Positions 16,662 to 27,400 of a stretch of DNA of 64,000 bases are shown here, piece by piece. Position 1 is the stretch's first letter, and the number at the start of each line of letters is the position of its first letter. Below the pieces are notes generated by a model. It searched no databases, was not told the origin of the DNA, and saw only the letters and a list, made by a program, of their open reading frames with translations. The DNA is taken from contig JAHHHV010000075.1 in NCBI GenBank assembly GCA_019359155.1, positions 53,362 to 117,361 on the forward strand. Direction: 5' to 3'. Position numbers and translations under genes: made by a program. Origin of the DNA: Pegethrix bostrychoides GSE-TBD4-15B (GTDB lineage: Bacteria; Cyanobacteriota; Cyanobacteriia; Elainellales; Elainellaceae).

Positions 16662-18269
16662 ATGCCCAATCTGCCATCGCGACTCTTTTCACGCTATTTT
16701 CTAGTTTTGTGGGTTGCGATACTCTTGCTGCTCTCATTTCGATCTTTTGCAGCGTTCAACACGCCATTTCTAAACTCGGATAGCGCTGTTCATGTCTTGA
16801 TGGCCTACCATTTTCAGTGGCCTGACGATCTCTATTACTGGGGGCAAAACCGATTGGGCAGTTTGGTGCCGCTGCTCAGCCATCTTTTATTAAAGATCCT
16901 GCCGCTGCGCCCGGTGGCCGCAGTGTCCTACGTTCAGTACAGCCTGTTGCTGCTTGGATTCTGCTGCTTTGCGAGCTTATGCAAACGGCTGATCTCCAAG
17001 CTGATCTTCGCGCTAGTTTGGTTCCTGCCACTGGGAGAGTTCTCAGAGCTGCTTTCAGTGGGTCAACCCTATGGGCCACAGCTCGCGTTGATCGGTGCTG
17101 CATGTGCTGCCATGAATCAAATCATCGTTCACTCAGAGCAGCCTGAATTGAAGCGACAGGTTTTGATCACGCTGGCAACGCTCAGCCTATTTTTGAGCCT
17201 CTGGGTTTCTGATTTGAGCGTGGTTGTTTTGGGACTGCTGCTGCTGTTCGGAGTCGGGATGTTAGCGAAGCAGATTCGCAATCCTCTCCATCAGAGTCAT
17301 TGGCTTTTGGGAAGCCTACGAGCACTAAACGTCCATCGATTTGATCTGCCGAACATTGCGATAACGTCAGGGCTGGGTCTAGGCTTTGTTTTCTATGCCA
17401 AAGCTCATGCTGAAGCCGCTAGAGGATATAAATTTCTGATCGGCACACCAGATCAAATTCTAGAAAAAATTGGCAGGCTATCAGCCGATCTAATCCACAG
17501 CTTGACCTTTCAAACTGAAAGCTTTTTTTTGGGATTGCATACGCTGCTGGCGCTAGGATTCATCGGTTATCTAGCCTATTTCCTACTCGGCAGTCAGTTG
17601 AGCAAATCTGCTGAAAAAACTCAGCTGAGAGTCTCTTTATCTCCCTGGTTTTACCTATTTTTTTCTAGCGCAGTTCTAGGATTTGTTCTCTTAATTCTGG
17701 TAGATTGGACGTATAAAAATCCCAATCTCAGATACTATACGTTTGCCTATATTTTTAGCTGGCTGACGGTGCTCGTCTTCGCTGAAGGCTTGAAACCACA
17801 GATAGCCAAACAGATAGTCAAGCTCTATACGTTGCTCGCTCTAATTGCGCTAACGTCTAGCCTGAGCTTGCCGCCTAGAACCTTTCAGCTCAGCACCAAA
17901 ACATCAACCATTCAGCATCTAGAACCAGTGCAAAGTTTGGGCAACGCAGGCTTGATCGGGAGCTACTGGACTGCTTATCTCAGCTGTGCTGTTAATCCAG
18001 CCCAGCTCAACTGCACGCCCTACGATAAAAAAGGCAGATCGCCCTGCCTAGTACCGCCGCAAAAACAGCAGAAAATTGGCTTTGTGCGCTGCAAACGCTG
18101 CATTGCCGAAACGCTAGATTCTGAGTCAATCTATTTGATCCGCGACGAATGGCTAGACGAATTTCCATCTGAAATTCAGCAGTTTAAGCAATGTTTGGTC
18201 AAGGTGGGCGAACCGCAAAAGGTTGGGCCGTTGGAAATGGCGCTCTACAGAAAGCGCAGCTTGAACTAA
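16662..18269 (+). CDS. Polytopic membrane protein, GT-C glycosyltransferase-like
   Basis: 535 residues, with about ten hydrophobic helices. After the first helix comes FLNSDSAVHVLMAYHFQ, an acidic loop in the position where GT-C enzymes (GT39/GT83-like) carry catalytic Asp/Glu. A soluble C-terminal tail of about 110 residues has several cysteines (SPCLVPPQ, FVRCKRCIAE). Overall it lacks strong similarity I can name. It is paired with the DPM1-like gene upstream, so transfer of a lipid-linked sugar to protein or polymer is a reasonable inference. ATG at 16662 is preferred over the in-frame TTG six bases earlier. Confidence 0.6.
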   Translation: MPNLPSRLFSRYFLVLWVAILLLLSFRSFAAFNTPFLNSDSAVHVLMAYHFQWPDDLYYWGQNRLGSLVPLLSHLLLKILPLRPVAAVSYVQYSLLLLGFCCFASLCKRLISKLIFALVWFLPLGEFSELLSVGQPYGPQLALIGAACAAMNQIIVHSEQPELKRQVLITLATLSLFLSLWVSDLSVVVLGLLLLFGVGMLAKQIRNPLHQSHWLLGSLRALNVHRFDLPNIAITSGLGLGFVFYAKAHAEAARGYKFLIGTPDQILEKIGRLSADLIHSLTFQTESFFLGLHTLLALGFIGYLAYFLLGSQLSKSAEKTQLRVSLSPWFYLFFSSAVLGFVLLILVDWTYKNPNLRYYTFAYIFSWLTVLVFAEGLKPQIAKQIVKLYTLLALIALTSSLSLPPRTFQLSTKTSTIQHLEPVQSLGNAGLIGSYWTAYLSCAVNPAQLNCTPYDKKGRSPCLVPPQKQQKIGFVRCKRCIAETLDSESIYLIRDEWLDEFPSEIQQFKQCLVKVGEPQKVGPLEMALYRKRSLN

Positions 18270-18294
18270 TACTCTAAACCTAATACTCTAAAAC
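18267..18294. repeat. 14-bp tandem duplication across the GT-C gene stop
   Basis: TAATACTCTAAACC is followed by TAATACTCTAAAAC; the first TAA is the stop codon of the upstream gene. The second copy lies in the 5' leader of the aconitase-type gene. Confidence 0.85.
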
Positions 18295-18306
18295 TCTCTA
18301 CAGACT

Positions 18307-20052
18307 ATGCTATCTGATAAAATTCTTGTACTCGGTGATGACATTAACACCGACGATATTATTCCAGCCAAGCGCGGCACCAATCTCGATCCGGCGCATC
18401 TAGGTTACTATGCGCTAGAGTATCTAATTGGTGCAGGGCAGCTCGCCAACTACGAGATCATTGAAGCAGGCGAAAACTTTGGCTGTGGCTCTAGCCGTGA
18501 AATTGCGCCGCTAGCCCTGAAAGCGGCTGGCATTCAGAAAATATACGCTCGCTCGTTTGCCGAGATTTTTTACCGCAACAGCATCAATATTGGCCTGCCG
18601 CTGGAAATTATCGGCGAGCAGCGCTCTAGCCCCATTGAGGCCGCAATTGTGGCAGCAGGCGGACTGTTTGCATTTAATCAACAGCGGCTCAACGGTGCGG
18701 CTTTGCCCGTGGGCCAAACTGCCCCTCGTCCCATGACGCTTGCCGAAAAGCTGATTGCGCGGGCTGCGGGGCAAGCCTACGTGCAGCCGGGAGAAGCGCT
18801 GTTGGTCAAGGCTGATTTGGCAATGTCGCATGATGCGATTGCGGGGCCAGTTGGGGCGTTGTTTCACCAACATTTTGGCGCAGAAGCGCGGCTTTGGGAT
18901 GCCCAGCGCCTAGTGCTGGTGGCAGATCATTTTATTCAGATTAACGAGATTCGGCCTGATCCGAAAGCGATCGCAATGCATCAGCAGATGGTTGAGTTTG
19001 CCCAGGCACAGGGCTGTCATTTGCTGGATGTGGTGTCGCCCGGTGAAGCCGCTGGCATCTGCCATGTGCTGCTGCCCGAACGTGGCTTTGTCCATCCCGG
19101 CATGGTGATTGTCGGAACTGATTCGCATAGCTGCACCTATGGCGCGTTCGGCTGCTTTTCGACCGGGATTGGCACAACCGATATGGCCAATCTATTCGCG
19201 ACGGGCGATCTGTGGCTGCGGGTTCCGGCGACGCTGAAGCTGGAGCTGAATGGGATTTTGCCAAAGCAAGTCAGCGCCAAGGATATCATGCTGTTTATTT
19301 TAGGGAAAATTGGCTGCGATGGCGCAATCGGTCGTGTCATAGAATTTTGCGGTGAGGTCATTGAGAACTTACCAATCGATGAACGGATGACCCTGGCGAA
19401 TATGGCAGTCGAGTGCGGCGCGGTTTCTGGCTTAATTGCGCCAGATGCCCAAACTTGGGACTATGTAAATGCCAAAGGCCATCTGAACGCCAGAGGCCAC
19501 ATGAACGCCAGAGGCTATGAGGCCGAACCAATCAATCTAGCAAGCGATCCAGGAGCCGAATACGAGCGCCTCTATCAGTTTGACCTCAGCCAGCTAGAGC
19601 CGCAGATTGCCCGTCCGCCCCAGCCCGATCAGGTTGTGGGCATCAGCGAGATGCAGGAGGTGAAGATTACGCGAGCCTTTATTGGCTCCTGCACGGGCGG
19701 CAAGCTGTTTGATTTAGCGCAGGCCGCCGCAGTCTTGCAAAATCGGCGGGTGGCGGCAGGCGTGAGTCTGTTTGTGGTGCCCGCGTCGCAAGCGGTACGG
19801 CAGCAAGCTGAGGCGTTGGGCTATCTCAAGACACTAGAGCAGGCGGGAGCGCAGATCCTCAAAAGCGGCTGTGGAGCCTGTATTAATGCGGGTCAGGGGG
19901 TTCTGGGCGCAGCGGAGGTCGGCATCTATGCGACGAACCGGAATTTTCGGGGACGCAGCGGCGATCCAACCGCCCAAAACTATCTGGCCTCGCCCCGAAC
20001 TGTAGCCATTTCAGCCGTGAATGGGCGAATCAGCGATCGGTTTGAGGATTAA
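18307..20052 (+). CDS. Fused aconitase-superfamily isomerase, small (swivel) domain first; HphCD-like
   Basis: 581 residues. Residues 1-140 are a LeuD/small-subunit domain (GDDINTDDIIPAK, then GENFGCGSSREIAP). Residues 143-581 are a LeuC/HacA-type large domain starting MTLAEKLIARAAG, with TDSHSCTYGAFG. The 4Fe-4S ligands are Cys462 (GSCTGGK), Cys522 and Cys525 (SGCGACIN). The substrate loop after DDIIPAK reads RGTNLDP, not the YLxx motif of isopropylmalate or homoaconitate isomerases. The small-domain SSREH is SSREI. These changes argue against ordinary leucine synthesis. Fusion plus a convergent HphA-like gene recalls HphCD of Nostoc homophenylalanine synthesis (benzylmalate isomerase). An 18-bp repeat in triplicate expands a loop at residues 388-405. 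Confidence 0.8.
   Translation: MLSDKILVLGDDINTDDIIPAKRGTNLDPAHLGYYALEYLIGAGQLANYEIIEAGENFGCGSSREIAPLALKAAGIQKIYARSFAEIFYRNSINIGLPLEIIGEQRSSPIEAAIVAAGGLFAFNQQRLNGAALPVGQTAPRPMTLAEKLIARAAGQAYVQPGEALLVKADLAMSHDAIAGPVGALFHQHFGAEARLWDAQRLVLVADHFIQINEIRPDPKAIAMHQQMVEFAQAQGCHLLDVVSPGEAAGICHVLLPERGFVHPGMVIVGTDSHSCTYGAFGCFSTGIGTTDMANLFATGDLWLRVPATLKLELNGILPKQVSAKDIMLFILGKIGCDGAIGRVIEFCGEVIENLPIDERMTLANMAVECGAVSGLIAPDAQTWDYVNAKGHLNARGHMNARGYEAEPINLASDPGAEYERLYQFDLSQLEPQIARPPQPDQVVGISEMQEVKITRAFIGSCTGGKLFDLAQAAAVLQNRRVAAGVSLFVVPASQAVRQQAEALGYLKTLEQAGAQILKSGCGACINAGQGVLGAAEVGIYATNRNFRGRSGDPTAQNYLASPRTVAISAVNGRISDRFED
19468..19521. repeat. 18-bp in-frame tandem repeat, three copies (NARGHM-type units)
   Basis: Three units encode NAKGHL, NARGHM and NARGYE at residues 388-405 of the aconitase-type protein, in a loop between conserved segments. 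Confidence 0.9.
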
Positions 20053-20058
20053 GCCGCT

Positions 20059-21264
20059 TTAATCTTGGTCGTTCCCTAGCCCTGCTTCGGCAGTGAGAAT
20101 CCCGCGCTCCAGCATTTCGACGACCTCTTGGCGAGAAAAAGAGCGCTGCTGCTGAATCGAGAGGATTTTGATCGTGGAGCGCAGTTGTTCGTACTGGCTG
20201 CGGCTGAGCGGGTGTTGCAAATGACGCTCAAACAGATACTGAAAGTTGCTGGCTCCGCTGCATTTGCCAAACCAGATTTCCGGCTCGGCCTGCGGAAAGA
20301 TCGAGTAGCTTTGGCGGTCGCGCAGAATTGAGTTGACGTGAATGCCCGTCTCGCAGCGCTGTGCCTGAGCCGAGTAGGGCGGCGTGGCGTAGACTTGGAG
20401 CTGGTGCAGGTAGTCGGTGACCTTTTCTAGCGCGTCGTAGTCGATGCCCGCCACCTCCCAGCCAAACCGCAGCCGCAGCCCGTTTAGCACCTGTTCGAGC
20501 GCGACATTGCCTGCCCGTTCGCCAATACCGCCAAAGGTGCCCGAAATGCCCGTCGCGCCAGCCCGCACTGCCTGAACCGTGTTTTCCAGCGCCAGTCCCA
20601 TGTCGTTGTGGAAATGCACCGACAGCGGAGCTTGCTGGGTAGATTCGAGCAGGTCACGCATCCAGATGTAGGTTTTTTCGGGGGTGAGACAGCCAACCGT
20701 ATCGCAGAGCAAAAACTGGTCGAGATAGGGGCGAAACTGACGGATTGCTTCAACTAGAAAATCGAAGTCGGCGCGGCTAGCATCTTCAGCGGCAAAGCAG
20801 ATTTTGAGATCGAGCTGGGTGGCGTATTGTAAATGCTGAAGCACGGTCTCCAGCATATCTTGCCGCGCCTGAATAAGAACCGATTTTGGAATCGCATCGT
20901 CAACCGTTTTGTGGCGAAACTGGGGATGGTGGCGCAGCCGAGCATCGCGCAGAAACAGCAGCCGATCTGAAACCGCATGAAACAGGATAATTTGCCTGAC
21001 TCCGCAGGCTTTGGCCTGATCGATCAGCTTTTGGATCATCAGGGTGGAAGCTACAACCTGGTGCCCTAGTCCTGACTGGATCAGCGTTTTGACCAGATGC
21101 TCCTCGGTCGGGTGAATTGACGGCATCAGGGCAATCTGATGCACGCCCGTCTGGGCGATGAGCTGTGCTAGATGCCGCTTGGTTTTGGCTTCAAAAAAAA
21201 CGCCGACCTGCTGTTCGCCGTCGCGGAGCGTTTCATCAGAAATCTGTAGCTGGACTGTCTCCAT
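20059..21264 (-). CDS. Homocitrate/2-isopropylmalate synthase-like enzyme; HphA-like
   Basis: 401 residues from the ATG at 21264 (METVQLQ); an upstream TTG would add 21 poorly protein-like residues. TIM-barrel signatures: DETLRDGEQ (10-18; Asp15 metal ligand), LCDTVG (186-191), HFHNDMGLA (217-225; His217 and His219) and GTFGGIGERAGN. HVNSILRD (309-316) matches the NifV/LeuA sub-domain. There is no C-terminal LeuA allosteric domain, as in homocitrate and benzylmalate synthases. It would condense acetyl-CoA with a 2-oxo acid. The stop lies six bases from that of the fused isomerase, and the two enzymes catalyse successive steps in known pathways, so a shared chain-elongation route is likely. 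Phenylpyruvate as substrate (giving benzylmalate) is inference. Confidence 0.8.
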   Translation of the reverse strand: METVQLQISDETLRDGEQQVGVFFEAKTKRHLAQLIAQTGVHQIALMPSIHPTEEHLVKTLIQSGLGHQVVASTLMIQKLIDQAKACGVRQIILFHAVSDRLLFLRDARLRHHPQFRHKTVDDAIPKSVLIQARQDMLETVLQHLQYATQLDLKICFAAEDASRADFDFLVEAIRQFRPYLDQFLLCDTVGCLTPEKTYIWMRDLLESTQQAPLSVHFHNDMGLALENTVQAVRAGATGISGTFGGIGERAGNVALEQVLNGLRLRFGWEVAGIDYDALEKVTDYLHQLQVYATPPYSAQAQRCETGIHVNSILRDRQSYSIFPQAEPEIWFGKCSGASNFQYLFERHLQHPLSRSQYEQLRSTIKILSIQQQRSFSRQEVVEMLERGILTAEAGLGNDQD

Positions 21265-21382
21265 AAAATCGGTGCGAATGCTGCTGTGAACATCAATAGG
21301 CCCAGGAAGGCATGGTAAGATCGCCAATTCTGCTGTATTTTACCGCAAGGAGAACTCGTGATCTGTCTATCAGATTGGCTAT

Positions 21383-21434
21383 CGAACTGGTAAGGCAAGC
21401 TGGTGAGACAAGCTGGTGAGGCAAACTGGTGAGG
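21383..21434. repeat. 13-bp tandem repeat, four copies, directly upstream of the PKS start
   Basis: Copies begin at 21383 (diverged), 21396, 21409 and 21422, with unit CAAGCTGGTGAGG. Each copy carries a GGTGAG(G/A) or GGTAAGG Shine-Dalgarno-like core, and the last merges into GAGGAG just ahead of the ATG at 21440. Confidence 0.88.
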
Positions 21435-21439
21435 AGTGG

Positions 21440-24400
21440 ATGAGGAAGATGGAAGAAATACCGCAATCGATCCTGACGGGGCTAGCCCTGCCTCAAGGCT
21501 TGATCGAATCGATGACGTTACCAGACCTGCTCTGTCGGGCGGCGGCTGGCGCTGCTGGAGTTCGCTATCTGGATACAGTAGACAATAGCCAGTCACAACT
21601 TCAAAGCTATGCAGATCTATTGCGCGAGTCAACGGCGGTCTGGCTTCAGCTCAAATCCGCCGGATTGCAGCCTCACGATCCGGTAATTCTACATTTCTCA
21701 ACCAATCGCGGTTTTTTGACTGCCTTCTGGGGCTGTTTACTCGGCGGCTTTCTGCCCGTGCCGATTGCTGTTGCCCCAGACTACGCAACCGACAACAGCA
21801 AAACGGCACTGCTGCATCACGCCGCACAGATGCTGGGTGAGCAGATGCTGGGTGAGCAGATGCTGAGCGAACCCCTACTGCTGAGCGAACCCGCCATGCG
21901 GCCCATTCTGCAAGCCTACTGCCAGCGCACTGGGCTGAAGCTGCGGCTGATGACTGCATTTCCCGCACAGGACACTGAACCCACTGAATTTAACGCTGAA
22001 TTTGACGCTGAATTTCACCGAGCCAATCCGGACGATCTGGCGCTGCTGCTGTTTACTTCCGGCAGCACGGGCCACCCTAAAGGCGTGATGCTGTCCAGTC
22101 GTAGCCTGCTGACAGTAGCTTACGGCATGGCAACTGTGAATGATCTCACCCGCGACGCGATTAGCCTCAACTGGATGCCGCTGGAGCATGTGGCGAGCCT
22201 GGTGATGTTTCATCTGACACAGGTTTATGTCGGCTGCGAGCAGATTCAGGCGGCGAACGGGCTAGTGCTGCAAGATCCGCTGCGCTGGCTGGATTGGGTG
22301 GATCAGCAGCGAGTGACGCATACTTGGGCACCCAATTTTGCCTACGGGCTGATTGTCGATCGGGCGGCGACGGTGCAGCAGCGAGCTTGGGAGCTAACCT
22401 GTCTGCGCTGGATGGGCAACGGGGCGGAGGCGGTAGTGGGCAAGACGACTCGGCAGTTTTTAGAACTGCTGGCGGCTCAGGGCTTGGGGGATGTGGTGAG
22501 TCCCGGCTATGGCATGTCGGAGACGGGTTCGGGAATTGTCCATGCACAGGACTTTGCGCGGCAGTCCGAGACGGTGAATGTGGGGCAGCCGATTCCGGGC
22601 GTGGCGGTGCGGATTGTGGATCAGGCGAATCAGCCCGTGCCGCAGGGCAAAATTGGCAGGCTTCAGGTGGCGGGGCAGAGCCTGATGCTGGGTTACTATC
22701 AGCGTCCTGATTTAAATGCAGCAGCGTTCACGGTGGACGGCTGGTTTGATACGGGGGATTTGGGGCTGATTCAGGCGGGGAGCCTGACGATTACCGGGCG
22801 GCAAAAAGAGGTAATTATTCTCAACGGCGTGAACTACTACAGCCACGAAATTGAGGCGGCGGTGGAGGAGTTGGCGGCGGTGGAAGCGTCGTTTACGGCG
22901 GCCTGTGCGGTGCAGGTGGCGGACAGCGAGCGGCTGGCAATCTTCTTTGTGCCAAAGGGCGGAGCGGCAGTGAATCCGGATTTAATTAAGTCAATTCGGC
23001 GGCAGGTACTGCGCCAAATTGGGGCTACGCCGAGCTATGTGATGCCGGTCGAGCCGTCCGAGATTCCGAAGACTAATCTAGGCAAGATTCAGCGGCAGCA
23101 GCTAGGGCAGCGGTTTGCAGCAGGCGAGTTTGTCCAGAAACTGCGGCAGATGGATTCCATCATGGCGCTGGCTTCGGCTCAGCATTTGCCCCAGAATCAA
23201 CGGCAGCAGCAGATTGCCCAGATCTGGCGCGAGGTGCTGAATCTACAAACGGTGGGCACAGAAGACAACTTTTTTGAGCTGGGCGGCAATTCCTTGCTAC
23301 TGATGCAGGTATTGCAGCGGCTCCAGCAGCTTCAGCCGTCGATTTCGGTGATGACGCTGTTTCAATATCCGACGATTGCGGCGCTGGCGCGTCACTTAAC
23401 TCAGGCAGATCAGGCAGAACCCGCCGTTCGTCCTGCCCGCCGAGCCAGAGCGGAAACTGCTGATATTGCCGTAGTGGGCATGGCCTGTCGGTTTCCGGGC
23501 GCAAATTCGATTCAGCAGTTTTGGCAAAATCTCTGTGCAGGCGTTGAGTCGATTTCCTGGTTCAGCGATGCCGAGATTCTAGCTTCAGGGGTCGATCCAG
23601 CGCTGGTTCAGCACCCCAACTACGTCAAAGCTAGCCCCATTCTCGACTGCGACGTGGCTGCTTTTGATGCCGATTTTTTTGGCTACAGTCCCAGAGAGGC
23701 TAGCCTACTTGATCCACAGCAGCGATTGCTTTTAGAATGCGCCTGGGAATGCCTGGAAGACGCTGGCTATGACCCGTTGACCTATGTCGGTGATATTAGC
23801 CTCTATGCAGGTGCATCAGCCAACACTTATTTACTCAATCATGTCTATCCGAATCGACATCAGCTCGACGAAAACGATTCGCTAAACGTGGTGACGCTCA
23901 GCTCACTGGGCGGGTTTCAGCTCACGGTTGCCAATGACAAAGACTACCTGACCACGCGAATTTCGTACAAGCTGAATCTGACGGGCGCAAGCGTGAACGT
24001 GCAGACTGCCTGCTCTACGTCGCTGGTGGCGGTGCATCTGGCAAGGCAGGCTTTGCTGAACGGCGAATGCGATCTGGCGCTGGCGGGCGGCGTGTCGGTG
24101 CATACGCCGCAAAAGGTGGGGCATCTGCATCAAGAAGGCATGATCCTCACGCCCGACGGTCACTGTCGCGCCTTTGATGCTGCCGCAGGGGGCACAATTT
24201 TTGGCAGCGGCGCAGGGCTGGTATTACTGAAGCGGCTGGATCAGGCGATTGCGGCAGGCGATCGGGTGTATGCGGTGATCAAAGGCTCGGCAATGGGCAA
24301 CGATGGTGGCGAGAAAGTGGGCTATTTGGCTCCTAAAGCCGCAGGGCAGGCGACTGTAACCGCTGAAGCCCTTAACATTTCTGGGATTACATCTGAGCAG

Positions 24401-27400
24401 ATTGGATATATCGAAGCGCATGGAACCGGAACAGCATTGGGCGATCCGATTGAGATCTCTGGGTTGACTCAAGCATTCCGGCTGAGCGGTCAGCGCAGGC
24501 AGCACTGTCCGATTGGATCGGTGAAGACAAATCTCGGCCATCTGAATATTGCGTCAGGGATTGCTGGATTAATTAAAACTGCGCTTTGTCTCTACCACAA
24601 GCAGCTTCCGCCTAGCCTGCATTTTGAGCAGCCCAACCCGCAAATTGACTTTGCAAACAGCCCGTTTTATGTCAACAGAAGGCTGACCAAATGGCACTCA
24701 GAACAGCCTCGATACGCCGGAGTCAATTCATTAGGGATTGGCGGAACTAACGTGCATATGGTGCTGAGTGAAGCTGAGCCAATTCTCTCCAAAACCAGCT
24801 TGCAAGATCACGTTCTGACGCTCTCTGCCAAAACTGAACCTGCGCTGCAAGCGTTAGTTCAGCAGTACAAAGCGTTCTTGACCCAACATCCTGAAACTTC
24901 GCTAGCAGACATCTGTTTTACAACCAACGTTGGACGAGCGCATTTTGAGCATCGCTGGGCGGCTGTAGCTGGCTCAAATGCTGAGTTACAGCAGAGTCTA
25001 GAAGCATGTACAAGTTTCCAGAAGTCCGATCATTCTAACAATCATTCTAAAATTGCCTTTCTGTTCACAGGGCAAGGATCGCAATATGCTGAAATGGGAC
25101 GTGAGCTATACGAGAGCAACTCGCTATTTCGAGCTAAATTAGATCGCTGCGATCAGATCTTGCAATCTGAGCTGGACAGATCGATCTTGGACGTGATCTG
25201 GACAGGGGATGCACTCAATCAAACGCGCTACATGCAGCCTGCCTTATTTTGCATTGAGTATGCGCTGGCAGAGCTGTGGATGAGCTGGGGCGTGATGCCT
25301 ACAGTCGTAATAGGGCACAGCATTGGCGAATATGTGGCAGCCTGCATTGCCGGGGTATTTCGCCTGGAAGATGCGCTGAAATTGGTGGCGGCGCGAGCCA
25401 AGCTCATGCAGTCCTTACCGACTGGCATGATGGCGGCAGTTAGGGCTGATCATCGGCAGGTTCAACGCTGGATTAATGCCGCCGATCTGGCCGAGCAGAT
25501 TAGCATTGCGGCAATCAACAGCCCCACAAATACAGTCATCTCTGGCTCAGCGGCGGCAGTGCAGCAAATGTTGACAGACCTGGAGGCAAAAGGCATTTTA
25601 GCGCAGAGGCTAGAGGTCTCTCACGCCTCTCACTCGGTCGAGATGGAGCCAATTTTGGCCGAGTTTTGTCAGGTGGCGCAGACGGTTGACTATGCGCTAC
25701 CGCAGCTCAAAATCATCGCGAATCTGACCGGAGAATTTGCGACCAGCGAAATTGCTACGCCCGACTACTGGTGCCAGCAGGGGCGGCAACCCGTCCAATT
25801 CGCAGCCGGAGCCGCATTGCTCCCAGAAACCTGCTCGATTTGGATTGAATGTGGTGCAAAGCCAGCGCTGATCAGCATGATGTCTAATTCGTCAGCGCTC
25901 ATGCTTCCTAGCCTATCTCCCAAATTATCCAGCTGGCGTTCTCTACTCAGCAGTCTATCTCAGCTCTATCGCTGCGGCATCTCAATCAACTGGGATACCT
26001 TCCACGCCGCTCAAATCAATCAAAAACCACAGCGAATTTCATTGCCAACCTATCCGTTCCAGCGACAACGTTACTGGCTGGACGCAATCCCTACTGCTTC
26101 ACCCAAGAATTTACCCACTGCGGAATTCCATCCGCTGCTAAATCGGCAAATTCGCTCACCTCTTAAAGATGTCCTGTTCGAGACTGAGCTTTCAGCCTAT
26201 TCGCCAGCTTATTTGGCTGATCACATCGTTGACGACCAGGTAATCTTTCCGGCAGCGGCTTTTGTGGAGATGGCGCTGGCTGTCGGTGCAGCGATTTTAA
26301 AGACTCCAGCCCTGAGCATTCAAAATCTCACAATTGAACGTGCTCTAGTCTTAACTGCGACCAAAACCACAGTACAGCTCGTATTTAATCCAGAGACTAA
26401 TATATTCCAGATCTATAGCCTAGATGATTTGGAAGTTTGGCAGCTGCATGTTTCCGGCATACTAACGGCAATAGCTGCTAGTTATAGATTAGTTGATCTG
26501 ACAAAGCTGCAAAAAATGTTCTTAGAAGAACATTCTGCCGCTGAGCATTATAGACAGTGCCGTGAACAGGGACTCAACTATGGCGCTAGTTTTCAGGTTG
26601 TTCAGCAACTATGGCGCAAAGATGGCGAATCGTTGGGCCAGCTGAAAATGCCGAACCCAAACGGCCATCATCTACATCCAATTTTGCTTGACGCAGCGTT
26701 TCAGGTGATTTCTGCGGCATTGCCAGAGCAGCTGCGCTCAGCCAGCTATTTACCCGTCGGGTTAGAGCAATTAGAGTTGCTGCATCAACCAGCCAGCTCA
26801 TCCGAGTTCTGGAGCCATGTGATGCTGCGAACCGAAGCCGAGCAAATAACGGCTGATCTTCAGCTCCTCGATCAAGCTGGCCATCTAATCGCCGCCATTC
26901 ATCAGCTCAGACTCCAGCCGACTCAGCATATCGACTGGAAAGATTGGCTATACAGAGTGGAATGGCGACTCCAGCCGCATCCACAGCGATGTTCACAGGA
27001 AAATTCTCTGCCAAACGGCATCTGGATAATTTTTGCAGATCCGCGGGGAGTTGGTGCAGCGCTCGCCGACCGATTGCAAGCCGTCGGTCAAACTTGTCAG
27101 CTTGTATATCCCAGCAAATTCTATCAGGAACAAGATAGCGTATTCTATCTGAATCCCTCTGAGCTGACCGACTTTGAGCAGATGTTGATCCAGATCGGAA
27201 CACAAGGTTCTGTGCGAGGCGTGATCCATCTCTGGAGCCTCTACTCTGAAAATCCCAAGCAAGGCTGCGAATCAGCGCTCCATCTCGTCCAGGCTCTAAC
27301 CAACGTGGTGCTGCCGCATTTGCCGCGCTGCTGGTTTATAACCTGTGGCGCACAGGCTGCGGGTCGCAGCGTTAGTCATCCCATGCAAGCCTGCCTGTGG

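Noticed and set aside
18307..21264. Ordinary leucine biosynthesis (leuCD and leuA)
   Set aside because: Fused, swivel-first isomerase with a different specificity loop, and a synthase lacking the LeuA regulatory domain; not excluded entirely.
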